A stretch of DNA of 40,812 bases from an uncultured Anaerobiospirillum sp. (GCA_944392765.1 CALXXU010000016.1:1-40812), one strand, 5' to 3'; counted from the first letter of the stretch, positions 23,713 to 33,182 are shown. The notes: a model not told the origin generated them from the sequence alone. Numbers and translations are program-made.

Positions 23713-26021
23713 TACTGCTCCTTAGCAGCTTCTTTTTGCGACTGAGCCGAGGTCTTGGCGGTGCTCTTGGCCTTAGGCTTAGTGGTCTTAGCCGCCGTGG
23801 TCTTAACTGTGCTCTTGGTCTTAGCAGCGGCCTTTGGCGCGGTCTTAGCGCCGCTCTGAGCCGGGGCTTGGGCCTTGGTAGCCGACGGGTCGGCTTTAGC
23901 CTTAGTAGCCGACTGGTCAGACTTAGCCTTGGCGGCAGCCTTAGGCTGAGCGGCCTTGGCGGCAGCCTTAGGTTGGGCCGGAGTTGGCGCCTTGACTTGA
24001 TCTGAGGTCTCGTGGGCCGGAGCCTGACTTGCTGGGAGCTCAATGCCTAAGAGCTCACAGCAGATCTCACGATCGGAGAAGTGAATGGTGCCGTCCTTGA
24101 AGATTTGATAATCCTCATGGCCCTTGCCTGCGATTAAGACGCTATCGCGCTTGGTCGCATGCTCAAAGGCATAGCGAATGGCCTGATAGCGATCGGCGAT
24201 CACTAAGACATTGCGCTCGAGATTGTCGGCGCTTGGCAGTCCCAGCGGTAAGCCCTCGCACTGGGCGTGCTTGTGGTAATAGGTGCCATGCGGTGCGAAG
24301 TTGACAATAGTGTCATCGTATTTGTAGCGCAGCTCGTCATAGGCCTCAGGCGTATCAGCCTGTAAGCTCTGGGCGAGCCCTTGCAGCTCTTGATAGCTCT
24401 GATGCTTGCGCTCAGGCTTATCCTCAGCGGCTAACACCTCATTGGCCTTGTTCAGGCTCTGCTGAAGCGTGAGCTCTTCTTGGGTTGGGCCAATTGCCAT
24501 AATCATGTCGTCGATAATGCGCGCTAACTCTTCGCTGCGGGGATTATCGGCGGTGAAGATGGCATAGTCAGCATAGACCGAGGCCTTCATCGCCATTAAC
24601 GGACGCTTGCCGCGATCGCGATCGCCACCACAACCTAAGACTACAAAGATGCGGCCGCCAGCGGTGTGTGCTTGGGTCGCCCGCAGCGCCTGCTCCACGC
24701 CATCTGGAGTGTGGGCATAGTCGACGATGAGGCGTGGCTTTTCCCCTGAATTTAAGCTAAAGCATTCCATGCGGCCGGTGATCGGCTTAAGCTTTGGGGT
24801 AATGCGCAGCAAGAACTTGTAATCATAGCCCATGCTCAAGAGCACGCCTAAGGCAATTGCATAGTTCTCGGCATTAAAGGCACCCAAGAGATTGAGCTCG
24901 GTGCGCATCGTATTGCTATTGCCGGTATTGAGGTAAAGCTCGAGGCTTTGGCGCTTGAAGTTGACCCGGCGCAGGCTCAAGCCCTGATTTAATGGCTTGT
25001 CCGAATCAGGTTGCTCTAACTTGACCGTATAGCAATTAGGAACCGCCTCATTGATGCGCCGCCCTACTTCTTGGGCGCAGTTTATGACCAGGCGCGTTGG
25101 CGGAATCATACGCAGGAAGTTGAGCTTAGCCTGGAAGTACTCTTCCATCGTCTGATGATAGTCGAGGTGGTCGCGGCTTAAATTGCTAAAGGCACCGGCG
25201 TAGAAGGAAAGTCCCGAGACGCGGCCTTCACAAAAGCCAATCGAGGACACTTCCATCACCGCATAGTCAGCGCCCAGCTCGACGTAATGGGCCAGCTCGC
25301 GCTGCAAGGAAATCGCATCGAGGGTGGTATTGGCGCTAGGCTGCAAGTCGTCTAAGAAGCCATAGCCCAAGGTGCCAAAAAGCGCGGTCTTATGGCCGCA
25401 GGCATTTAACATCTGAGCGATCAGATTGGTGATGGTGCTCTTGCCGTTGGTGCCGGTGACACCAATTAAGCGCAGCTTCTTGGACGGCTCGCCATAAATA
25501 AAGCCAGCTAAGGCACTCAGGCTCTTGTTATTGGGCAGCACCAAGCGCAGCATCTTGACCTTATTGATCGCCTTAGCCGCAGCGCTACCATCGGTGGCGC
25601 GATAGCAGGCGGCCGCGCGCTCCGGATCGGATTGATACTGAGTTACGGTCAAATTACCGCAGCGGCGCTCATGGCGCAGTGACTCATAAGGGTCAACCAG
25701 CAGCGGGGATGGCACCTTGAGCTTTGGATGCTCCTCATCGAGCCATAAGGCGCTGCCATCGTCCGTAAAGCCCACCGGGCCATCAATTAAGATCGCCACG
25801 GCGCCTTTGGCCTTGATCTCATCTAAGTGCTCAAAAGGATTGTAGTGAGCACCACGGCGGGCATAGAAGATGGTGCCTGGGGTAACGCGTCGTGAGTCAC
25901 ACTCGATATTAGTGACCTTAATCTTTTGCAACAGGGTGAGCACCTTTTCGGAGTACACCGAGGTGATCTCCAAATAGTCGCAGACACTGGCTAAGGTTCC
26001 ATCAAACTTAATTTCCGCCAC
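23712..26021 (-). CDS. murE: UDP-MurNAc-L-Ala-D-Glu--meso-DAP ligase, enlarged (insert and basic tail)
   Basis: Adds meso-diaminopimelate to the stem peptide. At 769 residues it is much longer than the usual 490-500. Motifs are the P-loop GTGTNGKST-type GVTGTNGKST (187-196), SNLSRDHLDYHQ (279-290), YAHTPDGVEQAL (435-446), the DAP-selecting DNPR (492-495) and AGKGHEDYQ (631-639). Extra parts are an enlarged N-terminal domain, an insert of about 95 residues (511-605) between the DNPRSEE helix and ADRYQAI, and a tail of about 105 residues (664-769) rich in Ala, Lys, Pro and Thr that resembles histone H1. The GTG start follows AAGAAGG. No frameshift is needed to read through the additions. Confidence 0.95.
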   Translation of the reverse strand: MAEIKFDGTLASVCDYLEITSVYSEKVLTLLQKIKVTNIECDSRRVTPGTIFYARRGAHYNPFEHLDEIKAKGAVAILIDGPVGFTDDGSALWLDEEHPKLKVPSPLLVDPYESLRHERRCGNLTVTQYQSDPERAAACYRATDGSAAAKAINKVKMLRLVLPNNKSLSALAGFIYGEPSKKLRLIGVTGTNGKSTITNLIAQMLNACGHKTALFGTLGYGFLDDLQPSANTTLDAISLQRELAHYVELGADYAVMEVSSIGFCEGRVSGLSFYAGAFSNLSRDHLDYHQTMEEYFQAKLNFLRMIPPTRLVINCAQEVGRRINEAVPNCYTVKLEQPDSDKPLNQGLSLRRVNFKRQSLELYLNTGNSNTMRTELNLLGAFNAENYAIALGVLLSMGYDYKFLLRITPKLKPITGRMECFSLNSGEKPRLIVDYAHTPDGVEQALRATQAHTAGGRIFVVLGCGGDRDRGKRPLMAMKASVYADYAIFTADNPRSEELARIIDDMIMAIGPTQEELTLQQSLNKANEVLAAEDKPERKHQSYQELQGLAQSLQADTPEAYDELRYKYDDTIVNFAPHGTYYHKHAQCEGLPLGLPSADNLERNVLVIADRYQAIRYAFEHATKRDSVLIAGKGHEDYQIFKDGTIHFSDREICCELLGIELPASQAPAHETSDQVKAPTPAQPKAAAKAAQPKAAAKAKSDQSATKAKADPSATKAQAPAQSGAKTAPKAAAKTKSTVKTTAAKTTKPKAKSTAKTSAQSQKEAAKEQ

Positions 26022-26447
26022 AGCACTGACCTTCTTTTAGCTACGCGCCCCTGCCCCATAAGGCAGGCCCTACGTGGACGCGCCCTCCCCCTCTTGCTCA
26101 AGCGCACAGAACCCACCCCCCTTAAAAGGCGGGGACCGCTTTAAGCTTGGTAACAGCTTTAAGCTTGATAGCAGCTGTCAGCTTGGCAGCAATTGGTTGC
26201 GGGGCCACTAGTCACACGCAAGCGCCTATTTTACCCGCTTTTGCCCACTCAGGGGCGCCCGCCCCCGCAATGACGCAAATCACGGGGCCCACCCCCTACT
26301 AAGCCCTAGCGGCGCCTAAGCCCCAACGGTGCCCCGGCCCAGCGACACAGCCATGGCCTCAGCCAGCGGCGTCGGCCTCGGCCCAGCGGCGCGGCGCAAG
26401 CCCCAGCCGGGGAGCGGCGCAAGCCCCAGCCGGGGAGCGGCGGATTG
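26022..26447. repeat. ftsI-murE gap with two short tandem repeats
   Basis: A 426-bp gap. Three 18-bp units of CTTTAAGCTTGGTAACAG type run from 26139 to 26192, and two identical 23-bp units, each holding CCCCAGCCGGGG, from 26392 to 26437. No gene and no clear promoter are seen. Confidence 0.6.
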
Positions 26448-28301
26448 CTATTTATCTGGCGGAATGTTGTAAAGCTGCAAGGCACGGGTCATGATGTCGC
26501 TAAAGACTGGGGCCGCCACCGAGCTGCCGTAGTAATTGCCCTTAGGCTTATAGACCACGACCACCAAGACAAAGCGCGGATTGGAGATCGGCGCAAAGCC
26601 TACGAAGGAGGCGACGTAGTCCTCAGCGTAACCACCGCCCGAGGCGATATGTGCAGTACCCGTCTTACCGGCAATGCGATAGCGGTTAATCGCGGCGCGC
26701 TTACCTGAGCCTTGCTCTACTACCGTCTCCAAGGCGGTGTGCATGCGCCGAATTTCATTGATATTGGCCACTTGGACATAGGACGGCTGCTTGGTTACGC
26801 GCAAAATGCTCACCGGCAGGCGCGCCCCGTAATTAGCCAAGGTGGCATAGGCCGAAGCCATTTGCAGCGCTGTGACCGTGATGCCGTAACCAAAGCCTAA
26901 GGTCGCCTTATCGATTTCCGACCAGAAGGTGCGATCGGTGTGCAGATTGCCGTAGGCCTCACCAGCAAAGCCGGAATTGGTGCGCGCGCCAAAGCCAAAG
27001 CGCTCTAACATTTGCACAATCGGGCTCGGGCCGACACGCTGGGCAATATGGGCCATACCGATATTGGACGAGTACTTGATGATATCGACCAGAGGCGAGG
27101 TATTCTCCATGCGATGGCTATCGCGGATCATCTTGCCATTGACGATGTATGGGCGCGTATCGAAGGTCTCGGTCCAATCGACCTCACCGGTCTCTAATGC
27201 CGCCAAGGCCACAATCGGCTTGATAGTCGAGCCCGGCTCAAAGGTATCGGTGATCGCGCGATTACGCGCCGCCGATGGGTCAAAGTGCAAGCGATCGTTT
27301 GGATCAAAGCTTGGATAGTTGACCATCACCAAGATTTCGCCCGTGGTCGCATCGAGCATCACGGCGCTCGCGGTCTCGGCATCGTGCTGGATGACCGCAT
27401 CTTGCAGCGCCTCGTAGCTGAAGGTCTGCAAGCGATCATCAACGCTTAAGGCCAGATTGCCGCCTTCCTTGCCCGGCTCGATCACCTCGAGGTTCTCGAT
27501 GATGTGATTGTCGCTATCGCGCTTGAACTTTTTCTTAGAGCTTTGCGCCGACAAATACTGGTTAAAGCTCTGCTCCACGCCATAGGCGCCATTGCCCCGG
27601 TAGTCAACCTTACCCACAATATGGGCATTGACCGCGCCGGTAGGGTAATAGCGCTGGTAGTTATCGCTGATAGTAAGACCAGGGATATCAAGCGACTCCA
27701 GCTCGCGCGCTAAATTGAGCGGGACGTACTTATTGAGCTGGACATAGTGGTTGGTCGGATCGGAGATCTTCTTAAACAAGGTCGCCGCGTCCATCTCGAC
27801 CAGGCGCGCAATCTTTTCCACCAGCTCCGGGTTACGGTTGATCTTACGTTCATTTAAGATCGCCGCATCGGCCACTACCGCCTTCACCGGCACCGAGAGT
27901 GCCAAGAGCTTACCATTGCGATCGGCAATCAGGCCACGCGGCGGCTCATAGGTGTAACTGCGGATAGTGCGGTTATCACTCTCAGCGATTAAGCGGTCCG
28001 GATAGAGCACCTGAATCCAAAGCAGGCGGCCTAATAAAAAGCACAGAAAGCCCAAGAGCACGAGCCAAATAAAGGCAATGCGCCAGCGTCCTAAGGCATA
28101 GACCGAAGGTAGCGGGTTATTCTTGCGCGCATAGTCGCTCATGGGCAGATCAAGGCCCACCAGGCTTAATTCATACTGAGCGCGCTCAGAAGGCGTCAAG
28201 GGGGTGCCATCGGCATGGGTGGTCGCGTCTGCGCCCTTACGCTTAGGTAGCCTCTTTCTTAAGTTAGCGGCTAAACCCTTACCACTTATGCGTCGCCTCA
28301 T
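26448..28301 (-). CDS. ftsI: Septal peptidoglycan transpeptidase FtsI (PBP3)
   Basis: A class B penicillin-binding protein of 617 residues that crosslinks septal peptidoglycan with FtsW. A basic cytoplasmic N-terminus (about 70 residues, longer than in E. coli) precedes one transmembrane helix (74-94), then the pedestal domain (YEPPRGLIADRNG). The transpeptidase domain has the active-site Ser in GSTIK (S358, K361), SSN (411-413) and KTGT (546-549). The start at ATG 28301 follows a CAGGG-type site; an overlapping GTG is less likely. ftsL lies 94 bases upstream. Confidence 0.96.
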   Translation of the reverse strand: MRRRISGKGLAANLRKRLPKRKGADATTHADGTPLTPSERAQYELSLVGLDLPMSDYARKNNPLPSVYALGRWRIAFIWLVLLGFLCFLLGRLLWIQVLYPDRLIAESDNRTIRSYTYEPPRGLIADRNGKLLALSVPVKAVVADAAILNERKINRNPELVEKIARLVEMDAATLFKKISDPTNHYVQLNKYVPLNLARELESLDIPGLTISDNYQRYYPTGAVNAHIVGKVDYRGNGAYGVEQSFNQYLSAQSSKKKFKRDSDNHIIENLEVIEPGKEGGNLALSVDDRLQTFSYEALQDAVIQHDAETASAVMLDATTGEILVMVNYPSFDPNDRLHFDPSAARNRAITDTFEPGSTIKPIVALAALETGEVDWTETFDTRPYIVNGKMIRDSHRMENTSPLVDIIKYSSNIGMAHIAQRVGPSPIVQMLERFGFGARTNSGFAGEAYGNLHTDRTFWSEIDKATLGFGYGITVTALQMASAYATLANYGARLPVSILRVTKQPSYVQVANINEIRRMHTALETVVEQGSGKRAAINRYRIAGKTGTAHIASGGGYAEDYVASFVGFAPISNPRFVLVVVVYKPKGNYYGSSVAAPVFSDIMTRALQLYNIPPDK

Positions 28302-28346
28302 CACCCTGCCTCAAATAACAAAAAAACACCATCCCATCAGATAATA

Positions 28347-28366
28347 ACGGCACCACTAGGTGCCGT
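28347..28366 (-). other. Hairpin between ftsL and ftsI
   Basis: A perfect 8-bp stem ACGGCACC/GGTGCCGT with a 4-base loop, about 30 bases after ftsL. A run of seven T (28320-28326) comes only some 20 bases later, so simple intrinsic termination is unlikely. Possibly an attenuator or RNA-processing site inside the operon. Confidence 0.4.
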
Positions 28367-28395
28367 CATTTTAATGAAATTAGGAGTGCACCACC

Positions 28396-29580
28396 CTATT
28401 TCTTTTTCAGATAAATCACATGTTCCTTTTCGGTTTGCGGTGCCACCATTTGCAGCTGATAGATCGCACTATCGCGCACCGTCGCATGCTCCGAGAGGTT
28501 CTGGCGCTGGGCCATTAAGTTGAGCCACTCGCGCTCAATCGACTCGTTGGATAAGGACACCTCATTTAAGCGCGCATTGACCGTATTGGTGGCCTGAACT
28601 TGATAGACATTGAGCAGGCACAGCACACACAACAACAAAGCGGCGCCATAGGCGTACCAGCAATGAACGAAATCAGACAGCAGTGACGGCAATAAGTGGG
28701 CGCCCGGACTGCGATCGGCACCAGCATTGGGCAGATTCAAGGTCGAGGACACGTGTAAGCGTGCCGGGATAATCGGCACCTCTTCGACCTCAACATCGCT
28801 CACGGTTCCGGCAATCGAGCCATCAGAGGCTAAAGCCGCTCCGGTGCTGAGCGCACTGCCATTATCGGTACCGGTGCTTCTCAGCTCCGAGACATTACCG
28901 GCGATAAAGTCTTCTTCGCTTTCGCCTGCGATATAGTCCTGTTCCTCTTCTAGGATCGTGGAAGGCTCGACCTTGACCATGGTCATACCCTCTTCCACCA
29001 AGCTAAAGGAGGTCAAAGAGCCTTGCTGCAAGGCAATAACGTTGGAGACCAGCGCCTCGTTGCGCTGACGCAAGGTCTCATCTTGGCGCTGCGCTTCCTC
29101 ATCAAAGATGAGATCAACGCCCGTGCCCCCGTTAGCGGCAGGATCCTGCGCGGTCATCTCAATCTGGGGCGCACCGCCCCAATCCGGCGTCGTGCGCGGT
29201 GCCCGCGCGCTGCTCAAAGCGGCCGTACCAGCTGAGCTCAGACCAGCAGCGCCAGCTGAGCTCAGACCAGCAGCGCCAGCTGAGCTCAGACCGGCGTCGC
29301 CAGTCAACGGATTAAAGGAGGCCCCGGCTACTTGCTGTGCCGCCCCTTGAGTCTTAGCGGCTACTTGGGTCTTAGTGACCGCGACCGCCCGCCCCTGAAA
29401 ATTGCGCGGCGTGGCGATCTGTGCGCCCCATGGCGTGGCACTTGCCGCCTGATAATTCGGCGTTACCGCAGCATCTTGTTGCTGATGGGCCGCAGCAGCC
29501 GCAAAGGCTGCCGCAATCGCGGCTGCCGGTGACATCGCCCCACTAGACTGGGGAGTACGCGTAATATCTGAAGCATCCAT
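28396..29580 (-). CDS. ftsL: Cell division protein FtsL with a very long cytoplasmic N-terminus
   Basis: Identified by position between rsmH and ftsI and by its C-terminal 90 residues: a transmembrane helix (about 308-327, AALLLCVLCLLNVYQV) followed by a periplasmic coiled coil (about 332-375). FtsL joins FtsB and FtsQ and controls FtsWI activity. E. coli FtsL has 121 residues with about 35 in the cytoplasm; here the protein has 394, with about 300 before the membrane. That part is Ala/Gln-rich, has the repeat AGLSSAGA (96-125) and an acidic region. The start ATG 29580 follows AGGGAG by 6 bases and lies 10 bases after rsmH. The extension could hold binding sites for other divisome proteins, which is inference. 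Confidence 0.85.
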   Translation of the reverse strand: MDASDITRTPQSSGAMSPAAAIAAAFAAAAAHQQQDAAVTPNYQAASATPWGAQIATPRNFQGRAVAVTKTQVAAKTQGAAQQVAGASFNPLTGDAGLSSAGAAGLSSAGAAGLSSAGTAALSSARAPRTTPDWGGAPQIEMTAQDPAANGGTGVDLIFDEEAQRQDETLRQRNEALVSNVIALQQGSLTSFSLVEEGMTMVKVEPSTILEEEQDYIAGESEEDFIAGNVSELRSTGTDNGSALSTGAALASDGSIAGTVSDVEVEEVPIIPARLHVSSTLNLPNAGADRSPGAHLLPSLLSDFVHCWYAYGAALLLCVLCLLNVYQVQATNTVNARLNEVSLSNESIEREWLNLMAQRQNLSEHATVRDSAIYQLQMVAPQTEKEHVIYLKKK

Positions 29581-29590
29581 CGCAATCTCC

Positions 29591-30577
29591 CTAGCCCTCT
29601 TGGCTCTGTGAAACAACTTCTGGTTGATAGTTGAGGCGCTGGGCTACGCGTAAGGTAGCCGAACGCGCGCGCACATTGTGCGCCAACTCCTCGTCACTGG
29701 CCTTTTGGGCGGCACTGACGATATCTAAGGTCGCGCTTTGCGCTCTGAGCTCATCGAGCTGTGCGGCAGTTAAAGGAATATGGGAAGGGATCTTAGGTCC
29801 GCTGCTTTGGTCGCGCATGAAGTTCTTGACGATGCGATCCTCAAGCGAGTGGAAGCTGATCACGCACAGGCGCCCGCCCGGCGCCAACACTGATAAGGAG
29901 CCCTCCAAAGCGCTTTTGAGCTCATCTAATTCGGCATTGACCTCAATGCGCAGCGCTTGGAAGCAGCGCGTGGCCTTATGCTTAGGCCCAGGCTTACCAG
30001 GGATAGCAGCGGCGATAACCTGAGCTAAATCCTTAGTCGAGGTAAAAGGGGCATTCTCACGGCGCTTGACGATGGCTCGGGCGACCTTACTTGCAAAGCG
30101 CTCTTCGCCGTAGACCTTGAAGATATAGGCAAGCTGCTTTTCATCGTAAGTGGCGACAACCGTAGCGGCCGACTTCTCGGCGCTTTGGTCCATGCGCATA
30201 TCTAATGGGCCGTCCTTATCAAAGGAAAAGCCGCGCGCACCATCATCAAGCTGCGGGCTCGAGACACCGATGTCGAGCAAGATTCCGTCAACCTTACCTA
30301 ATAGACCTAAGTCAGCAGCGACATCATGGATGCGCGAAAAAGGGGTATGAACGATCGCAAAGCGCGCGTCAGCCGCCGCCAGCTCTTGGCCTACGGCAAC
30401 GGCCGTGAGGTCGCGATCAAGGCCAATTAAGCGGCCCTGAGGCCCGAGCTGAGATAAAATGGCGCGTGAGTGGCCGCCCCGACCAAAGGTCCCATCGATA
30501 TAGGTTCCCTCGGGCTTGATCTGCAAACCGGCCAGACACTCATTTAAGAGTACTGGAATATGGGTCAGCGCCGCCAT
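29591..30577 (-). CDS. rsmH: 16S rRNA (cytosine-1402 N4)-methyltransferase
   Basis: A 328-residue SAM-dependent methyltransferase (MraW/RsmH), the first gene of this dcw operon. It begins [13 protein letters not shown], with the SAM-binding motif [14 protein letters not shown] (25-38), LGLDRD-like [25 protein letters not shown] and [15 protein letters not shown] 30577 follows AAGGAT. Upstream in-frame ATG codons exist but lack support. mraZ, the usual first gene of the cluster, is absent. Confidence 0.96.
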   Translation of the reverse strand: MAALTHIPVLLNECLAGLQIKPEGTYIDGTFGRGGHSRAILSQLGPQGRLIGLDRDLTAVAVGQELAAADARFAIVHTPFSRIHDVAADLGLLGKVDGILLDIGVSSPQLDDGARGFSFDKDGPLDMRMDQSAEKSAATVVATYDEKQLAYIFKVYGEERFASKVARAIVKRRENAPFTSTKDLAQVIAAAIPGKPGPKHKATRCFQALRIEVNAELDELKSALEGSLSVLAPGGRLCVISFHSLEDRIVKNFMRDQSSGPKIPSHIPLTAAQLDELRAQSATLDIVSAAQKASDEELAHNVRARSATLRVAQRLNYQPEVVSQSQEG

Positions 30578-30782
30578 GATTATCCTTATCCTCAGCCCCA
30601 TGGTCTGTCCATCACTTAGCAGTAAGCGCATCCTACGCTCCGACTAAGTAACGAAGGCTCTTAAGCCTTAGCGACAAACCAAGCAAAAACAAACAAATTA
30701 CCGCTGCGCTCTAAAAAAAAAAGTCAGTCCAGCCGCAGCGACGCGGGCAAAAAGCCCTACATTTACCACAATTTTGCAAGGA

Positions 30783-30811
30783 ATTGTACCCAAAGCCACT
30801 ATTTTTCTCAA
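30783..30811 (-). promoter_or_regulatory. Promoter of the dcw operon
   Basis: On the minus strand TTGAGA (30811-30806) and TACAAT (30788-30783) are separated by exactly 17 bases, each one mismatch from the sigma70 consensus. Transcription should start near 30776, giving a leader of about 200 bases before rsmH. Confidence 0.65.
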
Positions 30812-31407
30812 TTCAGGGCCATTCCCGCACCATCATTCACTTACTATCTAGCAAACAAACAGCCAAGCAGACTGCGTTGAGCTAGCCAAAGTTTTGTCAT
30901 CAGCTCTTATTTCGATTTATCGGCAGCAAGGGCCCAAGGTTTAAAGTAAACAAAATCACCTCCAACCAAGCCCCAAGGCGCGCTGTGTGGCCCCGAGCTC
31001 CGTCAAGTCGCTAATTCCCTCAACAAAACTTTTGCTAAATTTGCGAACAAGGCCGCAAATCTATCTAGCTTGCGCCGAGCAAAACCAGCATCAAGCTTAA
31101 ACACGCCCTGAGCGCCCTACCCACCAAGCGCCCCAGCACAGAGTAAATTCCTTCAAGACCAAGAACGCCCGCCCCCAACAACCGTTAAAGTCGCCGCCGC
31201 GCCTTAAACGCTGGCACCGTCCCCAAGGCCAGCCCAGTCCTACTCCTTCAAGACCTAGGGCGCCCGCCCCAACTACCGCATGAGGACTAAGCAGCACTAA
31301 ACCCAAGGCTCTAACCGCACCATTGAGACCTGGGCGTCTGCGCTCTTAACCGGTCGTGGCTCCAATCTGCGCACCTGACGCAGCCACAGGCGTGCTTGCT
31401 CGACCAC

Positions 31408-31435
31408 AGGGCGGCGGCGGGGGTGGTGGGTGGGC
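31408..31435. repeat. G-rich 28-bp dispersed repeat, copy 2
   Basis: Identical to 10113-10140. The flanks share only short patches, such as GCTTG before and CCACGTGC about 60-110 bases after. The two copies stand on opposite sides of the block from ftsZ to rsmH. Confidence 0.6.
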
Positions 31436-31557
31436 ATGCTGCAACTGCGCTTAGCACCAAGGGCGCCGCGTTTTCAAGCAAAAGCTCGCTCCTAAAGCGC
31501 TGCGTTCGGTCAGCCCTGGCGCTAGCACTGACGCCACGTGCTTGTGCGCCCGAAACG

Positions 31558-31588
31558 ACGCAGGGGAGTCTCAAAGACTCCCCTGCGT
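31558..31588 (-). terminator. Perfect 14-bp hairpin after the peptide-binding protein gene
   Basis: ACGCAGGGGAGTCT and its exact complement enclose a 3-base loop, 40 bases after the stop codon. The sequence after it on the minus strand (CGTTTCG) has few T residues, so it may be a weak or Rho-assisted terminator or a 3'-end stabiliser. Confidence 0.5.
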
Positions 31589-31628
31589 GTACACGGCTTG
31601 CGCCGGATGACTTAATTAGCTTAGCTCA

Positions 31629-33182
31629 CTATTCCTTGCTGACGTTAACAAAGAAGTTTAAGCCAATTGGGTGGGTAAACTTGCCCTTGATGTTAGGACG
31701 ATAGGCCGCTAAGGTCTGGGCGTGCGACAGCGGCAGGACACCCACATCCTCGTTTAAGACGCGCTCAGCTTGCTTGTAAACCTCGGCACGCTCTGGGCCA
31801 TCAGGTAAGGCAACGGCCTTGTTAATGAGGTCGATAAACTCTTGGTTGAGCCATAGGCCTTGGTTGGAGATTGGGTCGTCGGCGGCCAAGATATTGATGA
31901 AGTTGTCAGGGTCACCATTGTCACCAACCCAGCCAATAAAGGACAGGTCCCAAGCGTCAGTTAAGAGCTTGCTCTTGAAGGTAGCCCAGTCGTAAACGTC
32001 GATAGTAGCCTTAACGCCGACCTGATCTAAGTAGCCCTGAACTGCCTCAGCTAAGACTTGACCACCCACCGTGTTGTAGTAACGAGCATTGGAGTAGGTC
32101 AAGATCTTGAGCTCCTTGACGCCCTTTTGTTCTAAGGTCTTCTTGGCAGCCTCTGGATCGTAAGCGATTGGCTTAATCGTCTCATCGTAGCCTGCCATAA
32201 AGGTAGGGAAGAAGGTGGTGGCGTAGTCGGCATAGCCCTTATAGAGGGACTTGACTAACTCAGGGACGTTGATCGCCTGAGCTAAAGCACGACGGACCTC
32301 ACGATCGGAGGTTACGTAGCCGTCGCGGCAGTTGTAAACCATGTAGTTAACGTTGTTGCCTTCATCTTGGAAGATGAGATTGCCCGCATTCTTGATTTGG
32401 TCAATCACATTGGCGTCAATACCGTTGATGATATCAACCTCGCCATTGTTTAAAGCAACGACACGAGCCGAGGTCTCCTTCATAATGCGGTAGATTACGT
32501 TCTGAATAGCTGGCTTCTCACCCCAGTAATCCTCGTTGGTGGTGAGGATTAACTGCTGGCCGCGATCCCAAGCCACTAACTTGTAAGGACCAGTACCAAC
32601 TGGATTTTCCATCAAGTTGTTGTTGTACTTTTGCAGCGCAGTTGGCGAAGCAATTGGGGCGGCAAAGCACATGGCCATATTGCGTAAGAATGGGGTCGAT
32701 GGCTTCTTTAAGGTGATCTTAATGGTGTAGTCGTCCAGAACCTCAGAGGAAACAACGTCACCAAAGACTAATGGGGCATACGACATCTTAGGGACGAGGT
32801 TCTCAGGCATCTGACGGTCGATATTGAACTTAACCGCCTGAGCGTTAAATGGGGTACCGTCATGGAATACCACGCCCTGACGCAGCTTGAAGGTGTAAAC
32901 CAAGCCGTCGTCGGAGATAGTCCAGCTCTCAGCTAAGCATGGCTCAATCTCAGTATTGTCGTCCTTAAACTGTAACAGCGACTCGTAGATATTGCAGTTA
33001 ACGTTGCCCGAGTCATTGTCATCAACTAAAGCTGGATCTAAGCCTAATGGCTCAGTTGAGGTAGCATAGAAGAGGTTGTCTTGCGGGGCACGCGACATCG
33101 CAGCATCGGCAGCCCCAATCGAGGCGGCAAGGCCTAAAGCCATAGAGGCAGCTAACACTACCTTAGAGGCAGAAAACTTCAT
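31629..33182 (-). CDS. Dipeptide/oligopeptide ABC transporter substrate-binding protein (DppA/OppA family)
   Basis: A periplasmic SBP_bac_5 protein of 517 residues. A Sec signal peptide, MKFSASKVVLAASMALGL and on to GAADA, is cleaved at about residue 28. Family blocks include EPLGLDPALVDDNDSG, YESLLQF, LAESWTISDDGLVYTF, LRQGVVFHDGTPFNA, NPVGTGPYKLVAWDRG and the C-terminal WVGDNGDPDNF. Permease and ATPase genes are not adjacent, so it is an orphan here. Start ATG 33182 matches the signal peptide; the site before it is weak. The peptide or other ligand cannot be told from sequence. Confidence 0.9.
   Translation of the reverse strand: MKFSASKVVLAASMALGLAASIGAADAAMSRAPQDNLFYATSTEPLGLDPALVDDNDSGNVNCNIYESLLQFKDDNTEIEPCLAESWTISDDGLVYTFKLRQGVVFHDGTPFNAQAVKFNIDRQMPENLVPKMSYAPLVFGDVVSSEVLDDYTIKITLKKPSTPFLRNMAMCFAAPIASPTALQKYNNNLMENPVGTGPYKLVAWDRGQQLILTTNEDYWGEKPAIQNVIYRIMKETSARVVALNNGEVDIINGIDANVIDQIKNAGNLIFQDEGNNVNYMVYNCRDGYVTSDREVRRALAQAINVPELVKSLYKGYADYATTFFPTFMAGYDETIKPIAYDPEAAKKTLEQKGVKELKILTYSNARYYNTVGGQVLAEAVQGYLDQVGVKATIDVYDWATFKSKLLTDAWDLSFIGWVGDNGDPDNFINILAADDPISNQGLWLNQEFIDLINKAVALPDGPERAEVYKQAERVLNEDVGVLPLSHAQTLAAYRPNIKGKFTHPIGLNFFVNVSKE

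Larger units (their letters stand above)
30578..31628. other. 1-kb gap upstream of the dcw operon
   Basis: It contains the dcw promoter (30783-30811), a leader of about 200 bases with a ten-base A/T tract (30713-30722) and facing CGCTGCG/CGCAGCG segments that could pair, an imperfect 35-bp repeat (about 31149-31184 and 31244-31278), the second G-rich repeat (31408-31435) and the hairpin after the binding-protein gene (31558-31588). No mraZ or other gene is seen. Confidence 0.5.

Noticed and set aside
23712-24030. Separate histone H1-like gene at the murE 3' end
   Set aside because: The Ala/Lys-rich part is in frame with murE and has no own start signal.
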